From the NCBI RefSeq assembly GCF_001649575.2, contig NC_051430.1, positions 14,395,816 through 14,459,815 on the forward strand: 64,000 bases of DNA. The letters run 5' to 3'. This DNA is from Kryptolebias marmoratus. Lineage: Eukaryota > Chordata > Actinopteri > Cyprinodontiformes > Rivulidae. Position numbers and translations under genes: made by a program. Shown in pieces: positions 56,288 through 64,000 of the stretch. The notes under the pieces are model-generated. The model searched no databases. It had not been told where the DNA came from and saw only the letters and a list, made by a program, of their open reading frames with translations. The first letter of the stretch is position 1; each line of letters opens with the position of its first letter.

Positions 56288-58462
56288 TGTGGCTGTCAAA
56301 CTTGTACGGTTTAGACAAAGTTCAGGTTTGAGTCTAATCTTGGGTTGTAATTTTAGGGCAGGTTCTTTTAAATGCTGTGCCTGCAGGCACCTTTGGAGTC
56401 AAACATCAGGGGAGGCCGGAGGGGTTTTGTTTTTTTACATCATTTACGAGAAAAGCTCAGTGACCCTGGTGAAAAAATAAATAAAAGTGTTTGTGTGTGT
56501 GTGTTTTTTTTTTTTTTTTTTTTTTTGGGGGGGGGGGTCTCTCTTTTTATTTTCTTTGTCCATTACGTGGTTTCATTCACTGAGAAGCAAATGTATGTAT
56601 GAATGTATGAACATGTGAATATCAGTCTGCCCAGCCTTCTTTTCTCCTTCCATGACGGTTCTCCTGTGTTCTCCCTGCATCCTATGTGCGTCTTTGTGAG
56701 ATCCTCTGCAACTCCTCTGGTCATTTTAATGGCAGTCCTCCAAATAAGAAGTCAGACCAGCCGACTCGCCACAAGTTTTGCCTGCCTGCAATACTCAACT
56801 CGCCTCTACTTCCTGCACATCTAGATTTCTTTCTACCCTGAAAACCTGTAAAGAAAAAAAAATAAGGCTAATATTTATCACCCTGAAAACTAACCTCTGG
56901 AAACAGTATGAAGAACTCACATTAACCTGTATCATCCTGCAAACGTTGTTTCTAACAATAGCCAGTACTTCCTGTGGTTACCAAAATATAACTCTTACTT
57001 GTCTCTGTGTTGCTTCTGTCAGCATTTTGGGGGTTTGAGGTTAAAAATGATGTGTATGGATGTACGTACAATAAATGAAGACCTAGTTTTCAGAGAAAAT
57101 GTTTTGTGTTCTTCATATGTGACTGACTGGTCCCTCATAGTTTACTTAAGAAAATGTAACTTTGTATAAAGTAAGTACAAAAAGCAGACTGCAGCCAACT
57201 GTGCAAATCCAGTCTTTTGTCACCCTTACTAATCCCAGCAGTTCTGTTGCAGGTTTCCTCGAAAACAAATATACAATATCACAACAGATGTGACAGTAAA
57301 TAGTAAATTAATGTTCTAGGATTTGAACAGTTTTACAATTTTAACCAAGTTTAAAGCTGTATGTGAAAATGTTAAAGACAACTAGTAATGGCAAAACATT
57401 AAAGTTGGGTTTTTGATGCAACAATTTTGAGGTATATATATGTAATATTTGCTATAGATTATAAACAGATTAACTACGTATAGTTTTTTTTCTTATTTTG
57501 AAGGCCATCTGTCTTCATAGCGAACATGTTTATCTTTAAATGAGATTTTTGCACCTTTTCTATGGAAAATGTTAATAGGATCAGAAGAGTTTTGTATAAG
57601 TACAATTCCAAAAGAGACTTCATAAAATCTTGTAATTTTTACGAATACGCTTAAACAACCAAAGTACCTTTTTCATTTCTCAATTAGAAATGTGTTAATG
57701 TTGAATCATTTTAATTGAGATCTCTGATATTTTGTTTATTAACAAGCATTTTCTGAGTAACAGCCGTGTCCATTTTCATTTGATATCTTCAGAAATGTTG
57801 GACCAAAATAATGTTTAATGTTCTAGTTGGATGCTTTGAATCTGGCGAGGGGATGATTTGAGTTTCTGGGATCAAAAGATGGTATAATGCAGTCTTTATT
57901 TTGTGTGCAGATGATAAGAGCCTTAGCACACCACAGAGACTAACATTGAACCCTATTATATTATTTTGGTTGTGTGTATAAAGTATATTTGAGTATATTA
58001 AAACAAGGAGGTATCTAAATGTAGAAGCTGGCAAACAAGGTATATTCCTTTATCAAGCCAAAAAACTGAGAGTACTGATTATTTTTCAGAGACGCTGTTT
58101 GTACAAATGGACAAAAAAACTAAATCCAAAGTCTCTGATGTGCCTCTTGTGAATATAACACAACATCAGTACCCAACAAAAAGGAAATAAAAGCCCTGTT
58201 TCTTTATCATATCAAACGTGTTACAGCAATGCTTAAATCTAAATAATACTGACACACATAATTATGACTAATCTGAACCGAATATGATGGAAAAGTTGTA
58301 GAATAATCAATGCACTTTTAATATTCTCTCAGTTTATGTAAAATCATTGAGTCTTTCAATAATTTCTCATCTAGTTTAAAGGTCATGTATTCTGATTAGC
58401 CCAACCACTCAGGCTCCGCAAAAGTCATACATTTACTGAGGAACCAACTGACTCCATTTCCA
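56288..58462. other. Spacer between the two microseminoprotein genes
   Basis: Contains the T23G10 tract at 56504-56536, just upstream of copy B. The rest is AT-rich with no gene supported. Confidence 0.65.
56504..56536 (+). repeat. T23-G10 homopolymer junction
   Basis: A short (GT)n runs into 23 T and then exactly 10 G, about 220 bases upstream of the copy B start codon. Same design as 7600-7637. Confidence 0.95.
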
Positions 58463-59191
58463 TCATTTTCCTACAGCACCTAAAATCGGACACTCCACAG
58501 ACGGGTCGTCCTTCTTGTGCACGATGTACTTGCAGGCCACCGGGTCAAACACTGACACGCAGTCATCAGGGTAATTTGTTGGAGTGGCATACCTGCAGTC
58601 ACACAGTAAACATTTTTTAAAATAAAAAAGAACATGTTAAATAATATCCAGTTGTGTTCTTGCCTCATATTTGTACATACCCAGCGCAACATTGAGTGCA
58701 AGTGCAATCCATACAAGCACTGTTTCTCCATTTGGACCCGACTGGATGCCACGTGTTATCTACGTCATCCTGACAAAAGGCCTGATGGTCTGTAGGTCGT
58801 ACAGAAGAAGACATAAAACACTGCTATAATGTGGTCTTTTGAAATATTTACAACAAGAAAATGTTAATAACGCCATGAATATTCTGTGCAGAGTTTTTTA
58901 CCAGATGTCACAGGCTTTGCAAAACACTGAGCATTTGAAGACGACACCAGGACACAGAGCAGCGAAGCCAAAGCCAGATATTTCTTCAGAAAAAGCAGGG
59001 ATCAAAACAAATATTATTTAAGATAAGAATAGATATGAGGTTGGGAACGTGGTTTGCACAAAACAGGACAACACTATTATTTTAACAGTTTTATAGCTAT
59101 TGTCACCTTTTTTTCCTAGGACAAAAATCCCTAAAACCATACATTTCCCTTCATCCAGTTAATAATAAAACTCAACTTAAGAACTTACCAT
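58463..59191 (-). CDS. msmb: Beta-microseminoprotein-like secreted protein, copy A
   Basis: Paralogue of the gene at 55217-56287. Exons: 59189..59191 (ATG only), 58902..58983, 58681..58789, 58463..58592. They sum to 324 nt, 107 residues. The signal peptide KYLALASLLCVLVSSSNA precedes QCFAKPVTSDHQAFC. Mature cysteines are at 21, 34, 54, 57, 59, 62, 63, 76, 85 and 99, ten in all as expected for the family. C-terminal block: ACKYIVHKKDDPSVECPILG, then AVGK. A 5'UTR exon appears to start after CCTCCAG at about 59239, and a further untranslated exon may end at the CCAAG|GTAACTC donor near 59816. Near-identity with copy B extends through introns and exons 2-4, so the duplication is recent. Confidence 0.9.
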
Positions 59192-60379
59192 TGTGGCTCT
59201 CAGACTCGTAGGAATTTGGCAACGTTCAAGTCAATGATCCTGGAGGAAAAAAAGATAAACGCTGATTCGTAATCATTTGGGTTCATCTATGAAACTGCGG
59301 TAACTTCTGCACGGGTAAACTTTTGATGCCCTTTTCTTGGGACACCTTACTTCAGTAAAATCTAACCATGTTCTTACTGAGTGAGCTGCTCGGGTCCAAA
59401 TGGAAAGATTTGAGCAGAGGAGACGTTTCATCAAATATAATATCTATCATGCTTTTGTCATCTGTTGTAGCAAAATGTTATTAAATTCAGTTTGTGCTTA
59501 ACTAAAGTGTTTAAGAAGGAACTGCCATTTTTATTTGTTCCTGCCTTCTGTTGTTGGCGTTCACGTCTTTAAACTAAGTTATCTCTGTCAGAAACCGCCA
59601 CGCTATCCATCTTAATAAGGTTTTGTGATGGCCTCAGTAACAAATTGGTAAAAACCTTTTCAGCTGACCTCATTATTTTCATTTAATTCGCAGCCAACTA
59701 TTTAATTTGTACATTTTTTTAGCCTAACTATGCCATTATAAAGTGTGCACATAATAATACTGCATTGTTTTAAAATGTATCTCTAATTATTAACTAAGTC
59801 TTACTTTTGAGTTACCTTGGTGGGATGTTGTCTTCCTCTCTGTGGAGCTGAAGGTGTGGCTGAGGTCTGAAGACTCCTAAACCTTAAAGCAGCTCATCAG
59901 ACTCTACCATGTGCTTGTTTTCTATGGGGGGTTGTTACTATATTTTGTCTTTAGTCATTATTGTCATTTATTCACATTTTTTTCCTTTTTGTGTGTTTTT
60001 TGGTTTGGCCAGTTTTTTTCCCCCACCCTCACCTAACATGCCTTGAATGCTTTATATAAAGAGAACATTTACAAAACAGGAACATAACATATTGTACTGG
60101 GAAAAATAAAATGATACCCTTGTTCAGTTCAAGGGTTTACCTATCGGGAAATAATAAAAAATTATAATCTGGTGTTCACCAGGTTCTAAAATTGTTCAAA
60201 TTTAATGTCAAGTAACGCACAATAGATTCCACAATGTCAATATTTATGAGGCAAAAACAAATTTTGGTCCACTTGCTATTACAAAACTGCAGACATTTGT
60301 TTCTGTACAGCTCTCTAAAGGGCCCAACACATTATTTTATTAAAATTAAAGCCTGTACTTTGACTGGATCTTTGCTGCA
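59192..60379. other. 5' flank of microseminoprotein copy A
   Basis: Probable untranslated exons (59189-59239 and one ending near 59816) and a TATA-like TTTATATAAA at 60051-60060, which could be a core promoter on the minus strand. No other gene is seen. Confidence 0.45.
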
Positions 60380-60870
60380 CCTTGATTCTTTTCTTTTTCA
60401 GACATTCTGTTGTAGATTAGCTGCTGTGTTTTGGAACATTGTCCTGTTTCATGATCCAGTTTGATCCAGTCTTCAGTTGTTCATTTTAGTTTGGTCTACA
60501 GAGGAGGTCATGGTCGACTCAACGACTGCAATGTGCCCAGTTCCTGTGGTTGCAAAATAAACCCAAATCATCACCCCTCCACCACCGTGCTTGACAGCTG
60601 ATATGAAGTGTTTGTGCTGATATACTGTGTTTGGTTTTCTCCTAACATGGCCCTGTGCAGTATGGCCAAACTTTGGTCTCATCTGTCTAAAGGACGTTGT
60701 TTCAGAAGACTTGTTTGGTCGGATGAACCTTTACAAACCTGAGTCGTGCTGCCACATTCTTCTGAGAGAAAATAGGTTTTCTCCTGCAGCCTTACCAAAC
60801 AAGTCGTTCTTGTTCAGCCTCGCCCAGAGATTTTCAGGCCTCTGCTGTTTTGCTTTTTGCTTCGTTGTTG
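60380..60870 (-). mobile_element. Degenerate Tc1-like transposon fragment
   Basis: The minus strand reads RRKPNTVYQHK, KHGGGGVMIWVYFATTGTG and HIAVVESTMTSS, which is the middle of a Tc1-family transposase. It ends early and lacks intact ends; inactive. Confidence 0.8.
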
Positions 60871-61459
60871 TTTTCTAATATTTTGTTAAGTTATCTACAT
60901 TTTCTTCCAAGAGTTTTAATTTTGACTTAGTCTTCATTGTGTTGCAGGGGTGGTTGGGGGGTGGGGAGGTGGGGGGGGCAGTGTGGACTAGGAGAGAAGT
61001 GGGAGAGTTGCTCAGTTTGGCTCCTTCTGCCCTCAGGTTTCTCTTTATAGCGCTCGTTTTGTTTTATAGCTGTACATTTATACACACATTATTGCTGTAT
61101 TAGTGTTTGTGTGTGAGTGTGTGTGTCACTACTTCTACCTCAGTAAGTATATTTTCTTCCTTGGTCTAGGGTCACTTTCAACCAACTCTTACACTCTTTG
61201 AGAGCTGGTATTATTTCTTTTATGAGTACATTTTAAATCTTATGTGACTAATAAAGATTACAACTTTTAATGTTTCTCATTATATCAATTATATATATTA
61301 CTATAAACATTGTAAAATTTGGGGCTGCCTGGTGTCATCTTCTTTTTTCAAATGATAATTGTTTTGCAAATTTTTAAGGGACTTTTGAGTATACCTTTTT
61401 TTGGATGGTTGAAATAAAGTAGAAAATTTCCAGACTGGTGACCTTTGCTCTAGCCGGGT

Positions 61460-61740
61460 CACACTAAGTTGCATTGTCACATTCTTTTTAGACAGAAAAG
61501 GTTTTGTCTTCCAACCCTTCCTAACAAGCTATTATTGTTCTTTTTATTTTATTCTTTTTATTCTGTATTGAACTTCAACATTTAATCTGCTGACTGAAGC
61601 CTGTAGAGACTGAGATAGAGCTGCTCTTGGGGGGTTTTTTTAGTTTTTTTTTTTACAATGTCTCTGAGCATTGAATGGTCTGACCTCAGGATGAATTTGC
61701 TGGAACATTTCTTTTGGACAAATATTTTGATTCTTATTCA
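61460..61740 (-). mobile_element. Second Tc1-like fragment of the same family
   Basis: AACATTTAATCTGCTGACTG, AAGCCTGTAGAGACTGAGAT and CTCTGAGCATTGAATGGTC resemble the region of the transposon that precedes the fragment at 60380. It partly overlaps it in content (both include the GGTTTT...CTTCC block), so it is a separate copy. Recognition is from general familiarity with the family. Confidence 0.5.
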
Positions 61741-61879
61741 GTCAGCCTTTGTATTGCTCTTTTTGGTTTACACCTAAAATTAGAGGTTAGTTTTTAATAC
61801 AAGCAGTTTTTGTGTTGAGTAAAGGGTATAAAATGGAAATTGGTCCACACTGTTTTTAGCACCTAATCTTTTTCAGGTT

Positions 61880-62045
61880 TTGCAAAGTGCACACACACAT
61901 TCACATAGGGCTTCTCTAATACTCATTTTACGTTACGCACACAGCACTTTTATACTCTCACTCATTCACCAAATAAACATAATGGGGCCCAAAGACACTT
62001 CAGTATTCTGCAGGAGCTGGGGATTGAACCCCAGATCCTGTGGAA
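61880..62045 (+). repeat. Short dispersed repeat (fish type)
   Basis: CACACATTCACATAGGGCTT... then GGCCCAAAGACACTTCAGTA and GAGCTGGGGATTGAACCCC. This block order is familiar from abundant fish repeats. The GGTTCAATCCCC on the reverse strand resembles a Pol III B box, but no A box was confirmed. Confidence 0.5.
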
Positions 62046-63423
62046 GAGTTATTAAAGAGTTAGAAATTTTAAGCACATAAGTAATTGTTAAAGTTGTTGT
62101 AGTTTTGCCAAAGTTCTCGAAGGAAAACACAGCCAACATTTGTTTAGTTGGTGAATTTGACTCAGCATTGTTTCTACAGATTTATTATAAGGCTGAAATT
62201 CACAGTCGACATGCAGTAGATCAGGAAAAAATTGTTTGCTTGAATAAATGGTGTTACTCCCAAGCTGTGATAACAAATTAAATTGTGTAGATCTTTTATT
62301 ATTATTATTTTTGTAATAATTTAGCTGTAGTGCAAATTTTCTTGAAATATCATGACAACAAATAAAGGTTATACTGCCCACCCCTTGTTGGAATGTAACA
62401 ATTATGGTTGAATTCATGATTTATGTTTAAAATCTTTGTCCTGTTTTGTCTGAAAATCCTCTTGGTGCCAGGGTTGCTGAGAAAGTAAGAATAAGTAGTT
62501 GGATGATCAAAGTATCTTAATTTCCTGTTAAGCCAAAACCTGAACGTTTCATTCTTTTCCTAAGAATTGTCTGTTCTAGGTCTTAAATATATATCTATTG
62601 TTTTATTTTCTGTCTTGTTGAGTTTCTCAGTCCTCTCTGTTCTTATGCAGAGTGTGGTGACAACCCCTCCCATTTTGTGACTTGGCACTCGTTGAGGTGT
62701 CCTGGTGAGGGTCAAAGGTCAAGGTGTGTCAGCAGACACGACCACACCCGAAGCCATTTCTCCTGATCGCTATTTAAGATACTGTATGTTACTTGGCCAT
62801 CTCTTTTTGTTTCTGTGCTCATCCAGAATCTTGTGGGGGAAAAAAAATAATTTGTATCAGTCTTGTGATCCACGAGTTCACACTCCTGTAGCGCTTTCCT
62901 GAGGGAAGCAGTGTGAGGAGGGTATGTTGAGGTTATGTTTTGTGTTTGATCATGTTACGGGCCCTCCTGGTGATCATGCTGGTGAAAAAGGTCCTGTGTT
63001 AGAGGGAAGGTTGCTCCAGATATCTGCTGTGCACATGCTTCCTCTCTTGCACAGTTCAGTTTTCGTGCCACACTGTGATGATGGTGATGACACTTTCCAC
63101 TATAACTAGACGTTGGTGAAGATTTTGGTTTACATGCCAAATTTCTTCAACAAGAAGGCCCCTTTCTTGGGAGTGCCCCTGTGGATCAATAACCAATCCC
63201 TTAGATAAATCTATGTTCAGGGAAAGATTATATTTTTGCCATCAGGCCACAAGTCCTACCACTTCTGTCATGAAGAAGGTCTGTTTCCAATTACATAACA
63301 AACATCCATTTGAGTTCAGAAGCTGGCAAACAAAGTATACTTCTTTATCAAGTTATTTTTTTTTTATAAAATAGTGACTTGTTTGTACAGCTGATGGCAA
63401 TGTTATTCCAGATATAAAGTTTA
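62046..63423. other. Intergenic sequence, no gene supported
   Basis: 62.65-62.90 kb has a CTATTTAAG TATA-like box in GC-balanced sequence and could be a promoter or an old LTR. No flanking duplications were found, so nothing is called. Confidence 0.4.
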
Positions 63424-63448
63424 TGAGCTGAGATAATATCTCAGCTCA
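63424..63448. repeat. 25-bp perfect palindrome
   Basis: TGAGCTGAGATA, one base, then TATCTCAGCTCA. It directly abuts the larger hairpin at 63448-63527. Confidence 0.9.
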
Positions 63449-63527
63449 TTATTAAACTGGTCACTCACACACAAGCAATAATATCTCAAAGATATTATGT
63501 TTGTGTGTGAGTGACCAGTTTAATAAT
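63448..63527. repeat. 80-bp near-perfect hairpin
   Basis: The left arm 63448-63486 (starts ATTATTAAACTGGTCACTCA) and the right arm 63490-63527 (ends GTGACCAGTTTAATAAT) are reverse complements with about one mismatch and one single-base gap, around a 3-base loop CAA. No TSD was identified. Confidence 0.9.
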
Positions 63528-63821
63528 ATTTGTTCATGAAAAATGGATAGTTTCAGTAAAGATTTAGATACAGCATAGTTGCATTTATGCAGAAAGGGTA
63601 AGTCAGCAATAGCATTAAAATATGTAGAAGTGTGTGCACTTCAAACTGAGTTAGGATTTTGAAACAACAAAGGTATTTAATTCTGAATTTGTCATTTAAA
63701 AAATACAATCTATTGTATTATTTCTGCCTTTTATATGTTGGTTCTCCAAAACATTTCTTCTGGTGAGAAAAATGCCGTTTCTTTCTCAAATAAAATTGAA
63801 AATTGATTGGTTTTTGCTGTA

Positions 63822-64000
63822 CAGGTGCTGGTCATAAAATTAGAATATCGTGAAAAAGTAGATTGATTTCAGTAATTCCATTTAAAAAGTGAAACTTGTA
63901 TATTATATTCATACATTACATACAAACTCATATATTTCAAATGTTTATTTCGTTTAATTTTGATGATTACAAATGACAACAAATGAAAATCTCAAATTTA
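63822..64000 (+). repeat. Dispersed repeat running off the right edge
   Basis: Starts ACAGGTGCTGGTCATAAAAT, then TTAGAATATCGTGAAAAAGT and CAAATGTTTATTTCGTTT. I recognise this as the beginning of a repeat common in fish genomes. Class not determined, and its 3' part lies beyond the window. Confidence 0.55.

Noticed and set aside
61990..62045. tRNA gene or tRNA-derived SINE promoter
   Set aside because: Only a B-box-like GGTTCAATCCCC on the reverse strand; no cloverleaf or A box could be drawn.
62649..62910. Possible solo LTR or promoter (CTATTTAAG box, GC-balanced)
   Set aside because: I could not find matching TG...CA ends with a flanking duplication, nor a downstream gene.

Overview
The window is vertebrate nuclear DNA, most likely from a teleost fish (probably a percomorph). 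Genes are split into many exons with GT-AG introns. Base composition is AT-rich outside exons. The coding products match vertebrate orthologues along their whole length. The interspersed repeats (foldback hAT MITEs, degenerate Tc1 elements) are typical of fish. I spliced the exons by hand; every coding gene below keeps an open frame across all its junctions.

Layout: (1) 599-2345 (+) is the 3' half of MED22 (Mediator subunit 22), whose 5' exons lie outside the window. (2) 3636-7532 (-) is the complete nine-exon C9orf78/TLS1-type splicing factor gene, convergent with MED22. (3) 7725-11616 (+) is the complete eight-exon NFU1 gene, divergent from C9orf78 across a 192-bp shared promoter. (4) 13359-24883 (+) is the complete 19-exon GFPT1 gene, rate-limiting for the hexosamine pathway, with a 3'UTR to about 26.4 kb. 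(5) 26625-27293 (-) is an unrecognised hydrophobic ORF of uncertain status. (6) 30685-51282 (-) is the complete 18-exon ANTXR1 gene, whose introns hold many transposon remnants. (7) 55217-56287 and 58463-59191 (-) are two tandem, recently duplicated secreted beta-microseminoprotein-like genes. (8) 59.2-64 kb holds no confident gene, only Tc1-like fragments, a short dispersed repeat, a strong hairpin and the start of another repeat.

NFU1, GFPT1 and ANTXR1 are also neighbours on human 2p13.3, while MED22 and C9orf78 belong to human 9q34. The window therefore contains the junction of two ancestral blocks, and it falls inside the C9orf78/NFU1 bidirectional promoter.

The genes are separate eukaryotic units rather than an operon. 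I found no CRISPR array, no bacterial-type system and no clear RNA gene. The most interesting points are the shared promoter at the synteny junction with its T28G10 tract, the ER-stress-type sites ahead of GFPT1, the loss of the AMPK-type serine in GFPT1, a repeat family that carries consensus splice donors inside ANTXR1 introns, and the divergence of the microseminoprotein pair, including a shifted splice donor.
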